Shown: positions 36,035-45,239, counted from the stretch's first letter. The stretch is DNA of 64,000 bases from Sphaerimonospora mesophila NBRC 14179 = JCM 3151 (GCA_001552515.1 BCRI01000013.1:16645-80644), one strand, 5' to 3'. Notes: generated by a model not told the origin, from the sequence alone. Translations and numbers: made by a program.

Positions 36035-37645
36035 TTACGGCGTCACGGTCCTGCCGCCGAAGGTCACGACGAGGCGGCCGTCCGCCGCGAAGGACCAGTT
36101 GAGAGCGCCGGTGTAGGCGGAGCAGCGGGATCCGTTCGAGCCGAGCCAGAACTGGTTCGACCCGTCGACGTTACCGATGGTCTTGTCCTTGGTGCCGCTG
36201 CTGCCGCTGCGGCAGGACACGTTGCCGCGGAACACCGAGGTGCCGGCGTCGAACGAGAAGTTGCGCTGGGTGTTGTCGATGCTGATGTTGTCCGAGATCG
36301 TCATCGTGCCGGGGTTGCGGTTGTAGGTGAACCCGTGCTTGCCGTTGCGGTACGCGATGCTGCGCCGGATGACGTGATCGACCGGGATGTCCTCGCCGCC
36401 GAGCTTGTAGCCGTTGCGGTCGCCGGCGCCGGCCTGGCTGCCGTCGCTGAGCGTGCCGTTGTTGTAGGACAGGGAGTCCTCGATGGTGACCGGGCCGATG
36501 GCTCCCGTCTCCGACTTCGTGTAGAGGTCCCAGCCGTCGTCGATGTTGTTGTGGGAGACGGCGTAGCGGAAGACGTTGCCGGGGCCGACGGTGAGCTTCG
36601 CGGCGAAACCGTCGGCGTCCTCTCCGTCGGAGTCGGCGTTGTCGTGCGACTCCGCACTGAGGATGAGGTTGTTCGACGGCCACTGATCGCGGGGGGTGTC
36701 GGAGGCGATCCGCGAGATCTGCAGCCCGGTGTCACGGTTGAACCGCGTCACCGTGCGCTCGATGATGTTGCCGCTGCCGCCGACGAAGATGCCGTTGTCC
36801 CCGGCACGCTGCACGACGAGGCCGTTGACGTGCCAGAACGACCCGTTCACGGCGAGCCCGCGGTTCGCCGAATTCTCGCTCTGGGCCGAGAAGTTCAGGA
36901 TCGGCGTCTCACCGGGATAGGCGAACAGTTTCTTGCGTGCGCTCGAGGTGCCGTTGTTGCCCGGCGCGATGGTGACCGTCTGCGAGAAGTTGTACGTCCC
37001 GCCACGCATGTAGATCGTCCCGCCGGGAGCGACACGGGTGATCGCGGAGGCGAGCGTGGTCGGGTCCGACTGGGTTCCGGTCGCGTTCGCGCTGCCGTTC
37101 GGCGACACGTACAGCGTGCCGCTCGACGGCGTCGGCGTAGGTGTCGGCGTGGGAGTGGGAGTGGGAGTCGGGGTGGGCGTGGGCGTGGGGGTAGGAGTCG
37201 GGGTGGGTGTGGGGGTCGGGGTGACGCCGCCGGTGCAGGAGACGCCGTTGACCGCGAAACCGGCCGGTATCGGATTGCTGCTGTCGTTCCAGGTGCCGTT
37301 GAAGCCGAACGAGGTCGTGGCGTTGGTGGCCAGGTTGCCGTTCCAGCTCACGTTGGACGCCCGTACGGCACTGCCGCTCTGGGTGTAGTCGGCGTTCCAG
37401 CCTTGGCTCACGCTCTGGCCGGCGGCGAACGACCAGGTGACCGTCCAGGAGGTGAGGGGGTCGCCGAGGTTGGTGAGGTCGACGTTCGCGGTGAAGCCGC
37501 CGGGCCACTGCGCGGTCACCGAATACGCGACCCGGCAGCCGATCGCGGCCTGCGCCGTACCGGGGGCGGCCACGACGCCGGCCATGGCGGTGACCCCGGC
37601 GAGGAGGCCGATCGCGCTGACGCCCGTTCTTGTTCTGGTTCTCAA
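36035..37645 (-). CDS. Secreted CBM2-PL9 pectate lyase (right-handed beta-helix)
   Basis: Predicted 536-residue secreted enzyme. The signal peptide ends near APGTAQA (about 33). A CBM2 (about 37-138, Cys37 to Cys137) is followed by a Thr-Pro linker and a parallel beta-helix from about 175. DSDGEDADGFAAKL and NIDDGWDLYTK match the calcium-binding Asp cluster and catalytic Lys region of Pel9A-type lyases, so pectate cleavage is likely. The start is TTG at 37645 with AAGGAG upstream; upstream residues in the open frame look non-coding. A 27-bp dyad lies 67 bp upstream. Confidence 0.87.
   Translation of the reverse strand: MRTRTRTGVSAIGLLAGVTAMAGVVAAPGTAQAAIGCRVAYSVTAQWPGGFTANVDLTNLGDPLTSWTVTWSFAAGQSVSQGWNADYTQSGSAVRASNVSWNGNLATNATTSFGFNGTWNDSSNPIPAGFAVNGVSCTGGVTPTPTPTPTPTPTPTPTPTPTPTPTPTPTPTPSSGTLYVSPNGSANATGTQSDPTTLASAITRVAPGGTIYMRGGTYNFSQTVTIAPGNNGTSSARKKLFAYPGETPILNFSAQSENSANRGLAVNGSFWHVNGLVVQRAGDNGIFVGGSGNIIERTVTRFNRDTGLQISRIASDTPRDQWPSNNLILSAESHDNADSDGEDADGFAAKLTVGPGNVFRYAVSHNNIDDGWDLYTKSETGAIGPVTIEDSLSYNNGTLSDGSQAGAGDRNGYKLGGEDIPVDHVIRRSIAYRNGKHGFTYNRNPGTMTISDNISIDNTQRNFSFDAGTSVFRGNVSCRSGSSGTKDKTIGNVDGSNQFWLGSNGSRCSAYTGALNWSFAADGRLVVTFGGRTVTP
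37131..37223 (-). repeat. Thr-Pro linker repeat in the CBM2-PL9 gene
   Basis: Six-base repeats encode alternating Thr and Pro between the CBM2 and the lyase domain, closely resembling the linker of the LPMO gene about 13 kb away. Confidence 0.8.
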
Positions 37646-37956
37646 AGCCGAGCTCCTTGTAGTCGTGCAGGACCACCTGACCGTGGGGTGCCTCCTGGTC
37701 CCACCAGCCATTTCGTGAATGTGAACGACATCCACGAACAGGAACACCGTGCATCACGCTACGGTCCCGCAGATCACCGGGTCAACGATTCGCCGCGGGC
37801 GGCGTTCGCGCGCGCCTGCTCTCACCCGCGTCAGGGCTGCTGAAGGCCGCGAGCGGGACTCCGGGAGAGGGTGAAACGTTCAGGCCGCCGGGAGCGACGG
37901 CGGCGGCCGGTGGAACGGCCGGCCGTGTTCGTTTCCCGGTGGACGGCTGCGGCGCC
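37646..37956. other. Intergenic region upstream of CBM2-PL9 and downstream of the MFS gene
   Basis: No gene is seen in these 311 bp. The part next to the lyase gene holds its ribosome binding site and the 27-bp dyad at 37712-37738. The rest is GC-rich with small weak dyads. Confidence 0.6.
37712..37738. promoter_or_regulatory. 27-bp inverted repeat, likely operator of the pectate lyase gene
   Basis: TTCGTG-A-ATGT-GAACG-ACAT-C-CACGAA has arms that match at 10 of 11 positions around a 5-bp centre. It is 67 bp upstream of the TTG start. The regulator is not in this window; a LacI, IclR or GntR-type pectin regulator is a guess. Confidence 0.5.
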
Positions 37957-39414
37957 TCAGTCCCGGCCCATCACGATCGTGATCGACGCCCCGCGCGGCT
38001 CCTCCGGCCCGGCATCCGCCGGAACCCGGCCGCGCCGGGGCAGGAACGCGGCGATGACGAGGCCTGCGGCTGCGGCCGCCGCCGCTATGACCAGCGCGAT
38101 CTGGAGCCCCTGGCGGGACGGCAGGGGGAAGGCGCCTCCCGGCAGGATGTGGGCGGCCAGGATCGCGCTGATCACCGCGCTGGCCGCGGCCGTGCCGATG
38201 GAGCGCATGAGCGCGTTGAAACCGTTGGCCGCGGCCGTCTCCGACAGCGGCACCGCCGCCATGATCGAGGCGGGCATGGCGGCGTAGCCGAGCCCGGCCC
38301 CCGAGGAGACGACGGTCGCGGCCAGCACGATGTGCCAGACGTCGTCCATCAGCACCAGGGCGGTGCCGTACCCCGCGACGGTGCACAGTGCGCCGATCAT
38401 CAGCGTCACCCTGGGCCCGTAGGCATCGGTGATGCGGGCGGAGACGGGGGACAGCACGATCATCATCACGCCTCCCACGCCCATGTACAGACCGGCGTCG
38501 AGCAGGGACAGGCCCAGGCCGTAGCCGGTGGCCGCCGGAGCCTGGAGCACCTGGGGGAAGACCAGGCTCGTCACGAACATGGCGAACCCGAAGGCGATGG
38601 ACGCGATATTCGTGATCAGCACCTCGCGCCTGACGGTCGCGCGCAGATCGACCAGCGGGTTGTCCAGCCGCGTCTCCACCAGCCCCCAGAGGACGAAGAT
38701 CACCGCCGACGCCGCGAACAGGCCCAGGGTCAGGGGGCTGTTCCAGCCCCAGCCGCCGCCCTTGCTGATGGGCAGCAGCAGGCACACCAGACCGGACGAG
38801 AGCCCGGCCAGGCCGAGGAAGTCGAACCGCCCTCCCGCGCGCAGGGGCGAGACGGGCACGACCGTGAGGACGAGCACCAGGCCGGCCGCGCCCATCGCGG
38901 CGGACACGAGGAACAGCATGTGCCAGTCCGCCACCTGCGCGACCAGGGCCCCCAGCGGCAGCCCCAGCGCGCCGCCCGCGCCCAGGGTGGCGCTCATCAG
39001 CGCCATGGCCGAGCCGAGCCGCGCGGGCGGCAGCAGGTCGCGCATGATGCTGATGCCCAAGGGGATCACGCCGACGGCGCAGCCCTGGAGCGCCCGTCCG
39101 AGCACCACGACGGCCAGTGAGCCGGAGAACACGCAGATCGACGATCCGACGACCATCAACGCGAGGCTGATCACCATCATCCGGCGTTTGCCGTACATGT
39201 CGCCGAGCCGCCCGCTCACGGGGGTGAACACCGCGGAGGACAGCAGGGTGGCGGTGATCACCCAGGACGCGTCCTCGGCCGTGGCCGACAGCAGCCGCGG
39301 CAGCTCGGGGATGATGGGCACCACCAAGGTGAACATCACCGAAACCACCATGCCGCTGAAGGCCAGCGCACCGGTGACCACACCGGATCTGACAGGCGTC
39401 AAGGGCGTCGCCAC
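37957..39414 (-). CDS. MFS transporter, DHA2 (EmrB/QacA) type drug exporter
   Basis: Predicted 485-residue membrane protein with 12-14 helices. The A motif GRLGDMYGKRRMMVISL lies between helices 2 and 3, and VVVLGRALQGCAVGVIPLGI is the DHA2 helix-4 motif. The start is GTG at 39414 with AAGGAG upstream. It lies beside the CoA catabolic cluster but has no visible copy of the shared cluster operator, so membership in that regulon is doubtful. Confidence 0.88.
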   Translation of the reverse strand: MATPLTPVRSGVVTGALAFSGMVVSVMFTLVVPIIPELPRLLSATAEDASWVITATLLSSAVFTPVSGRLGDMYGKRRMMVISLALMVVGSSICVFSGSLAVVVLGRALQGCAVGVIPLGISIMRDLLPPARLGSAMALMSATLGAGGALGLPLGALVAQVADWHMLFLVSAAMGAAGLVLVLTVVPVSPLRAGGRFDFLGLAGLSSGLVCLLLPISKGGGWGWNSPLTLGLFAASAVIFVLWGLVETRLDNPLVDLRATVRREVLITNIASIAFGFAMFVTSLVFPQVLQAPAATGYGLGLSLLDAGLYMGVGGVMMIVLSPVSARITDAYGPRVTLMIGALCTVAGYGTALVLMDDVWHIVLAATVVSSGAGLGYAAMPASIMAAVPLSETAAANGFNALMRSIGTAAASAVISAILAAHILPGGAFPLPSRQGLQIALVIAAAAAAAGLVIAAFLPRRGRVPADAGPEEPRGASITIVMGRD

Positions 39415-39555
39415 CGTGCTCCTTCTGTCCAGGACGACCCGTCAGGACCTCCGGTCATGCGCGGCCGTTCCGCCCGATGCCATGCGCCGGTACGCGAGGT
39501 CCGCATGGCGTCCACTTCCCGGCCCGGCACGGGGCCGACTCCAGCTTCCTGGCCG

Positions 39556-40401
39556 TTATGACCGTTTTATAAACGTTCCGCGATCAAGCACGATCTTGCC
39601 CGCCGCCGTGGTCTGGAACAGGAAGACGCCGTCATCCTCCCAGATCGCCACGGTCAGCTCCTGCCCGGGGAACACCGGAGCGGCGAAACGGGCGGACATG
39701 CCGCCGAACCGGGCGGGATCCGAGCCGCACACGGTGTGCAGCAGCGCCCGCCCGGTGAAACCGTACGTGCACAGCCCGTGCAGGATCGGCCGGTCGAAGC
39801 CCGCACGCTCCGCCAGCCGGGGGCCGGAGTGCAGAGGATTGCGATCTCCGCTCAGCCGGTAGAGCAGCGCCTGCTCGGGGCGGGTCGGGTAGGTCACCAC
39901 GTGATCGGGTTCCCGCGCGGGCCGCTCCCACCGGGCGGCGGAACCGCGCTCGCCGCCGAACCCTCCCTCGCCGCGGATGAAGAGGCCGGCGGCGACCTCG
40001 GCCAGGATCGCGCCGGTGGCCGCGTCCGTGATCACACCCTCCGTGACCGCGATCGCGTTCCGGCCCTTGTCGTAGAAGGCGGCCACGCGTGACCTGGTCA
40101 CGCTGGCGCCCTCCACCGGCAGCGGGCCGTGCAGTGTCACCGACTGCTCGGCGTGCAGGACCTGCGAGAGGTCGAAGTCCCCCAGCGCCGACATCGACCC
40201 CGCGCCGCCCAGCATGACGGCGAAGGTGGGCAGCACCCGTTGGCCGACCCCGTGGGAGTTCTCCGTCGTGTACGGCAGCTCCGCCAGCGGATCGCCGGCG
40301 CCCGCCCCCACTCCCAGCGCGTACAGGATGGCGTCGGCCGAGGTCCACCGCCGTCCGGGCGCCTCCCACTCCTCGCCCACCGCGTCCAGTCTCAGCGCCA
40401 T
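39556..40401 (-). CDS. MaoC-type enoyl-CoA hydratase, double hot-dog fold
   Basis: Predicted 281-residue hydratase. The C-terminal hot-dog carries the hydratase 2 motif YRLSGDRNPLHSGP with Asp186 and His191, then FDRPILHGLCTYGFTG. The N-terminal hot-dog (about 1-145) lacks these residues. This two-domain layout is that of eukaryotic MFE-2 hydratases and ChsH-like steroid side-chain enzymes. The start is ATG at 40401 (MALRLDAVGEEW). It is transcribed from cluster promoter A. Confidence 0.9.
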   Translation of the reverse strand: MALRLDAVGEEWEAPGRRWTSADAILYALGVGAGAGDPLAELPYTTENSHGVGQRVLPTFAVMLGGAGSMSALGDFDLSQVLHAEQSVTLHGPLPVEGASVTRSRVAAFYDKGRNAIAVTEGVITDAATGAILAEVAAGLFIRGEGGFGGERGSAARWERPAREPDHVVTYPTRPEQALLYRLSGDRNPLHSGPRLAERAGFDRPILHGLCTYGFTGRALLHTVCGSDPARFGGMSARFAAPVFPGQELTVAIWEDDGVFLFQTTAAGKIVLDRGTFIKRS

Positions 40402-40431
40402 CCGGCAGCCCCTTCCAGGTTCCTTCCTCAA

Positions 40432-40460
40432 CACTAAAATAAGAATTCTGTTCTATCAAT
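40432..40460 (-). promoter_or_regulatory. Cluster promoter-operator A (MaoC gene)
   Basis: On the minus strand: TTGATA, then the 17-bp spacer GAACAGAATTCTTATTT, then TAGTGT. The spacer is one of five related palindromes found in the same position in all five promoters of this cluster. Confidence 0.65.
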
Positions 40461-40602
40461 GTCCACTCCCCTCGGCCGGCGCCCCCGGATGGGCCGGAAG
40501 AGGCCGCCCCACCGGGACATGTACCGGAGACCTGCGGGATGCCGCGGAGACCTCCGATGGGTGGCGGCCGACCGGATACCAAGCCGACCGTCTCACGGAT
40601 GC

Positions 40603-40631
40603 TTGTCGGAACAAGAATTCTGTTCTAGCTT
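40603..40631 (+). promoter_or_regulatory. Cluster promoter-operator B (amidohydrolase 1)
   Basis: TTGTCG (40603-40608), spacer GAACAAGAATTCTGTTC and TAGCTT (40626-40631), with exactly 17 bp between boxes. The spacer is a near-perfect palindrome centred on GAATTC. Apart from the two cluster promoters A and B, no gene is seen in the 40402-40709 divergent region. Confidence 0.7.
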
Positions 40632-40709
40632 GAGATTGGCCTTCGGCACCCGTTCCAGACGGTCGCCGCAGAAGAGCCCGCCGCCGATCCTTTCCGAAGG
40701 GCAACATCC

Positions 40710-41900
40710 ATGACGACCGAGCTCCCGTTCCGCTTCTTCGACTGCGACAACCACTACTACGAGGCCCTGGACGCGTTCACGCGTCACATCGAGCCGGAGT
40801 ACCGCAAGCGCACCATGCAGTGGGCGCAGATCGACGGCAAGACCCGCCTCCTGGTCGGGGGGAAGATCAACAAGTTCATCCCGAACCCGATCTTCGATCC
40901 GGTCGCGGCGCCGGGGGTCATGGACGAGTACTTCCGCGGGCGAAACCCCAAGAGCGCCGACCCGAGCAAACTGTTCGGCGAGCTCGAACCCATCCGGCCG
41001 GAGTACCGCGACCGCGACGCCCGCATCGCGCTGATGGACGAGCAGGGCATGGAGGGCTGCATCATGCTGCCCACCCTCGGCGTCGGCATGGAGCAGGCGC
41101 TGGTCGACGACCTGCCCGCCCAGCGCGCCGCCTTCCGCGCTTTCAACCGGTGGCTCGACGAGGACTGGGGCATGGCGTACCAGGAGCGGATCTTCTCCGC
41201 GCCCTACATCACGCTCTCCGACCCCGCCGACGCCGCCCGAGAGCTGGAGTGGGCGCTCGAACGGGACGCGCGGTTCGTCGTGATGGTGGGCGGGCCGGTG
41301 ATGACCGAGCTCGGGTCACGCGCTCCCGCCGACCCCATGTTCGACTCGTTCTGGAAGCTGGCCAACGACTCGGGCATCACCGTGCTCTACCACGGGGGTG
41401 AGACGGCCTACACGAAGTATCTCGAGGCCTGGGGTGAGAACGGCTTCACCGAGGCGTTCCGGGCCAACGCCTTCCGCGGCCTGGTGTCGGCCGACGCCCT
41501 GCAGGACACGATCGCCAGCCATCTCGCGCTGGGGCTCTTCCACCGCTTCCCGAACCTGCGGATGGCCTCCATCGAGGTCGGCTCCGCATGGGTGTTCCAC
41601 CTCTTCGAGAAGCTCACCAAGACCTACGGCCAGGTCCCGCATCTCTTCCCGGAAGACCCCAGGGAGACCTTCAAGCGGCACATCTGGGTCTCGCCCTTCT
41701 ACGAGGACGAGCTGGCCAGCCTGCTGCGTCTGCTGGGCCCCGAGCACATCCTCATGGGCTCGGACTACCCGCACGTCGAGGGCCTCGCCGATCCCGCTTC
41801 GTACATCAAGGACCTGCAGAACTTCGACTACACCAAGGAGCAGTGCCGCATGGTCATGCGCGACAACGGCCTGTTCCTCGCCTCCCGGCGTCCGGTCTGA
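40710..41900 (+). CDS. Amidohydrolase-2 family metal-dependent hydrolase/decarboxylase (1)
   Basis: Predicted 396-residue TIM-barrel protein of the Amidohydro_2 family, which includes ACMSD and resorcylate decarboxylases. The N-terminal FFDCDNHYYE (Asp11, Asp13, His15) takes the place of the usual metal motif. A barrel His is in VLYHGGETAY, and the terminal metal Asp is in LMGSDYPHVEG. The substrate is unknown. The ATG at 40710 follows an AAGGG ribosome binding site and promoter B. A hairpin lies just beyond its stop. Confidence 0.87.
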   Translation: MTTELPFRFFDCDNHYYEALDAFTRHIEPEYRKRTMQWAQIDGKTRLLVGGKINKFIPNPIFDPVAAPGVMDEYFRGRNPKSADPSKLFGELEPIRPEYRDRDARIALMDEQGMEGCIMLPTLGVGMEQALVDDLPAQRAAFRAFNRWLDEDWGMAYQERIFSAPYITLSDPADAARELEWALERDARFVVMVGGPVMTELGSRAPADPMFDSFWKLANDSGITVLYHGGETAYTKYLEAWGENGFTEAFRANAFRGLVSADALQDTIASHLALGLFHRFPNLRMASIEVGSAWVFHLFEKLTKTYGQVPHLFPEDPRETFKRHIWVSPFYEDELASLLRLLGPEHILMGSDYPHVEGLADPASYIKDLQNFDYTKEQCRMVMRDNGLFLASRRPV

Positions 41901-41948
41901 GCTCGGGCGGGACGGGGCGGCGCCCATGTCCTCCCCCGTCCCGCGAGC
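41901..41948 (+). terminator. Strong hairpin between amidohydrolase 1 and the small downstream gene
   Basis: GCGGGACGGGG (41907-41917) and CCCCGTCCCGC (41934-41944) form a perfect 11-bp stem with additional outer pairing GCTC/GAGC. It begins at the stop codon of amidohydrolase 1 and may end or attenuate the transcript. Confidence 0.65.
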
Positions 41949-41988
41949 CCCGGTGCCCGTCCCCCATGCCACGAACCCGGAGACCTCG

Positions 41989-42291
41989 ATGGAACTGACC
42001 AGATCGAGTCTGTGCGGCTTCCTCCTGGAGGAGGGCGAGGAGGATCTGGCCGTCCTCATCGCACGCTCAGACCTGCCCGAGATCCTCGACTCGGAACGCC
42101 ACGCACCCGCCCTGGCCGCACTCGGTCTCGAGGAGGAGGAGCTGCTGGCCCTGCTGCCGGCCGTGAGCGGCGACCCGAACACGGCGGGCTCGCTCTCCGA
42201 GGAGGACAGAGCCCGGCTCAAGCGGACGATCTCAGACCGGTGGGCGCACCTGGTCGACGTCTGGACGGGTGAGCGGGGCGCACACTCCTGA
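41989..42291 (+). CDS. Small acidic protein of unknown function
   Basis: Predicted 100-residue soluble protein, strongly acidic in its first two thirds (LLEEGEEDLAVLIARSDLPE, LGLEEEELLALLPAV) and probably alpha-helical. I recognise no family. The ATG at 41989 with GGAG upstream is preferred to an ATG at 41926 because the latter lies in the hairpin at 41901-41948. It sits between amidohydrolase 1 and the acyl-CoA synthetase on the same strand and may be a partner of one of them. Confidence 0.6.
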   Translation: MELTRSSLCGFLLEEGEEDLAVLIARSDLPEILDSERHAPALAALGLEEEELLALLPAVSGDPNTAGSLSEEDRARLKRTISDRWAHLVDVWTGERGAHS

Positions 42292-42478
42292 TCTCCGCAG
42301 GCGGCCCTCCGCCGCCTCGGACCACTTTCCACGCGAGAGCGTCACCCTGCCGGGGCTATTCGCCGTTCGGTATCGAGTCCGCCTCTCCCTGAGACAGCAA
42401 TTCAACCGGGGACGACTCTTCCATGGCCCCGGTGAACGGTCCCCCGATACAGTCGGCCATCAGAGAAAGTGGATCGCC

Positions 42479-44187
42479 ATGGGTGATGAGGCCCGGTCAC
42501 GGCCATCACATTTGGACTGGCAAGGTTCCGCCGCTCTACCACCGGACGTACGTGAAGCGCTCCTCGGTCCGGGCGCGCCCTTCGAGCTGGTGACCGAGCC
42601 GGTGCTCGGTCACGACCACGTGGTGTTCGCGCAGCGGCCGCGCACGCTGCGTCAGATGCTCGACAGACAGTCCGCCGCCGCCCTGGACCTGCCGTTCCTG
42701 ATCTCTCCGCGGCGGCAGTGGACCTACCGCCAGGCCCTCGAGGACATCGACAGCACGGCCGTGCTGCTCAGCGAGCGATACGGCGTCAGGACCGGGGACC
42801 GCGTCGCCGTCGTCGCCGCCAACCACGCCGAGTACGCGATCCTCATGTGGGCCGTGGTCTCGCTCGGGGGCGTCATCAGCAGCCTCAACGGCTGGTGGAC
42901 CGCTCCCGAGCTCGAGCACGGCATCGAGCTGTCCCGGCCCGTGCTCGTCGCGGGCGACGAGCGGAGGCTCGCCCGGCTCCGGCCCGGCTCGGTTCCGGAC
43001 GGCGTGCCGGTGAAGCCACTCGACGATCTTCATGCCGAGGCGCGGGAGTTCCGCGGCAAGGCGCCGGCGCCCCCGGAGATCACCGAGGACTCCCCTGTGG
43101 TCATCCTGTTCACCAGCGGGACGACCGGACGGCCCAAGGGCGCGACGCTCTCGCACCGGAACATCATCAACTTCGCGATGGTGAACCTGCTCGGTACGGC
43201 GATGGCGGGCGCGCTCAGCGGGGCGCCGGCCGGGCCGCCGCGGCAGAACTGCGTCATCGTGTCCAGCCCGATGTTCCACATCTCGGGCATGGTCGCCGTT
43301 CTCATCACGGGCGGGTCCACCCCATCCAAGCTGGTCTTCCCGCCGCCCGGCGCGTGGGATCCGGAGGTCTGGCTGCGGCTCACGGCCGAGCACGGGGTCA
43401 CGACCTGGTCGGGCGTGCCCACCCAGTTCTGGCGGCTGCTCCGCCATCCCGACATCGACTCCTACGACCTCGGCTCCGTGACCAGCGCCGGCTCCGGCGG
43501 AACGGTCTTCCCGCCCGAACTCGTGCGCGAACTGCACCGGCGACTGCCGGCCCTCCGGCTGGGCAACGGCTACGGCATGAGCGAGACGGTCGGCCTCGGC
43601 ACCCTGACGGGAGGCGACCTCTTCGTCTCGGTGCCGGAGTCCGTCGGACCGGCGCAGCCGACGGTCGAGGTGCAGATCCGCGACGCCGATGGGACCGTCC
43701 TGCCCGAGGGCGAGGTCGGCGAGATCTACCTGCGTTCGCCGTCGGTCTTCCTCGGCTACTGGGACGACCCCGACGCCACCCGGGACGCCCTCGGCGAGGA
43801 CCGCTGGTATCGGACCGGCGACTACGGACGGGTCTCCGACGGCCTGCTGTACCTCGCGAGCCGCCGCCGAGACATGATCATCCGCGGTGGCGAGAACATC
43901 TACCCATCGAGATCGAGAACCGCCTGGTCGAGCATCCCGAGATCAATGAGGCCGCGGTCATCGGCGTCGACAGCCTCGAGTACGGGCAGGAGCCCAAGGC
44001 CTTCGTCGTCCGGCGGGCGGGCTCCGGGCTCACCGAGGAGCAGGTGCGTGAGTGGTGCGCGGCGGCGCTCGCGTCGTTCAAGGTCCCGGTGGCGGTCGAG
44101 TTCCGGGAGTCCCTGCCCTACACCGAGACAGGAAAGCTGCTGAAGCAGCAACTGGAGCGGGAGGAGCAGGCGCGCACCCGCACCTGA
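42479..44187 (+). pseudogene. Acyl-CoA synthetase (AMP-forming, FadD type), interrupted by a 1-bp deletion
   Basis: The first frame (from ATG 42479) encodes a normal N-domain with the AMP loop ILFTSGTTGRPKGATLSHRN, the core NGYGMSETVGLG and the hinge WYRTGDYGRVSDGLLYLASR, up to GGENIYP at 43904. The expected continuation IEIENRLVEHPEINEAAVIG, then the C-terminal lysine motif ETGKLLKQQL, is intact but in another frame to the stop at 44187. One base is missing in the stretch TACCCATCGAG. Without it a protein of about 569 residues would result. Loss of the C-domain should abolish thioester formation. A sequencing error is possible. Confidence 0.85.
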
Positions 44188-44239
44188 GCCCGCCGCCCCG
44201 GAGCCCGGCCGATCGCCGCTCTCCTCCGACACGGGCCCC

Positions 44240-44270
44240 GAGGCGGCCGCCGCGAACGCGGGGCCGCCTC
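44240..44270. terminator. Hairpin between converging acyl-CoA synthetase and VOC genes
   Basis: GAGGCGGCC and GGCCGCCTC form a perfect 9-bp stem with a 13-base loop in the short gap between the two convergent genes. Confidence 0.6.
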
Positions 44271-44289
44271 CGCCCGCGCGGGCTCCCCC

Positions 44290-45111
44290 TCACTCCCCCG
44301 CTCGCCCACCGCCTGAGTCCGGCCCCACCCGCAGGACCGTCAGGCTCGTCGGAGGATGGTGCGGCATCGGCACCGCCGGAACGCCGCCGTCCGACAGGTC
44401 GTCGGGGACCAGCTCGGGCGGACCGAAGACCACGTGTCCCACTCCGAGTCCCGGGGCCGCCCACAGCGGCCGTCCTCCGGGCGCGGCGTCCTCCTGGCGT
44501 ACCAGCAGGTTGTGGCCCACGCCCCAGCTGAGCAGGCGCCACCCGGGGCCCTTCGCGGCGATGGAACCCGCCAGGTGGTCCACGAACAGCATCGTCGCCG
44601 TGTCGAGCGAGGCGACGGTCAGCCCGATCCACGCGATGTCGAGAGGCTCGGTGGCCGGCTCGGGGAAGTCGGGCGGCGGGGGCGAGCTGAAGCCGCCGCC
44701 GAGCTCCCACTCCCTCGACTCGGCGAGCTGGATGAGCGTCCCCATGCCGGCCTGCTTGGGGTGGAGGAACGCCTCCCGCCAGTAGGCCTCGTTCCTCCCG
44801 CCGAGCGTGCTGATCCCCTCCGCCTCCAGACGGTCGAGGGCGTCGTCCAGCGACGGAACCTTGAAGGTGAGGTGATGCGGACCCGGGCCGTTGCGGTCCA
44901 GGAACCGACGCATGAAACCGCCGGGCCCACCGGTGGGCGCGATGAACTCCAGGCGCATGCCATGGCCGTAGATCAGCTGGTAGGGCGCGTACCCTCCCGC
45001 GTCGCCCCCGTGCGACCACGCGCCGCCCAGTTCCACGGCGAAACGGGGGTAGGCGTCCTGCCAGGTTTCGACTCCCACGGCCAGGTGGTCGAAGAAGATG
45101 CTGCCCGCCAT
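44290..45111 (-). CDS. VOC superfamily (glyoxalase/methylmalonyl-CoA epimerase-like) protein
   Basis: Predicted 273-residue protein with two VOC repeats. The first (about 4-130) resembles methylmalonyl-CoA epimerase: FFDHLAVGVETW, GMRLEFIAPTGG, GPHHLTFKVPSL and TLIQLAESREWE hold the likely metal His/Glu/Gln. The second (about 150-255) starts AWIGLTVASLDTATMLFVDH. An epimerase or lyase acting on a CoA ester or ring-cleavage product is possible. The start is ATG at 45111, about 45 bp from promoter C. Confidence 0.8.
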   Translation of the reverse strand: MAGSIFFDHLAVGVETWQDAYPRFAVELGGAWSHGGDAGGYAPYQLIYGHGMRLEFIAPTGGPGGFMRRFLDRNGPGPHHLTFKVPSLDDALDRLEAEGISTLGGRNEAYWREAFLHPKQAGMGTLIQLAESREWELGGGFSSPPPPDFPEPATEPLDIAWIGLTVASLDTATMLFVDHLAGSIAAKGPGWRLLSWGVGHNLLVRQEDAAPGGRPLWAAPGLGVGHVVFGPPELVPDDLSDGGVPAVPMPHHPPTSLTVLRVGPDSGGGRAGE

Positions 45112-45156
45112 GCGCGTTCCCTTCTGTCGGAGGTGCCTCATGCGCCCCGTCATCAA

Positions 45157-45185
45157 ACTAGAACGAGATTTCAGTTTAGGCAACC
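45157..45185 (-). promoter_or_regulatory. Cluster promoter-operator C (VOC gene)
   Basis: On the minus strand: TTGCCT, the 17-bp spacer AAACTGAAATCTCGTTC, then TAGTTT. The spacer differs from that of promoter D at only two positions. Confidence 0.65.
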
Positions 45186-45239
45186 CTTCGCTGCCGCTAC
45201 GCCCTCTTCTACAGCCGGGAATGGCCGACCATCGAACCC

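Noticed and set aside
41398..42291. A 297-residue protein covering the end of amidohydrolase 1 and the small acidic gene
   Set aside because: The first part is an out-of-frame reading of amidohydrolase 1 and runs through the hairpin at 41901-41948; only the part from 41989 has a plausible start.
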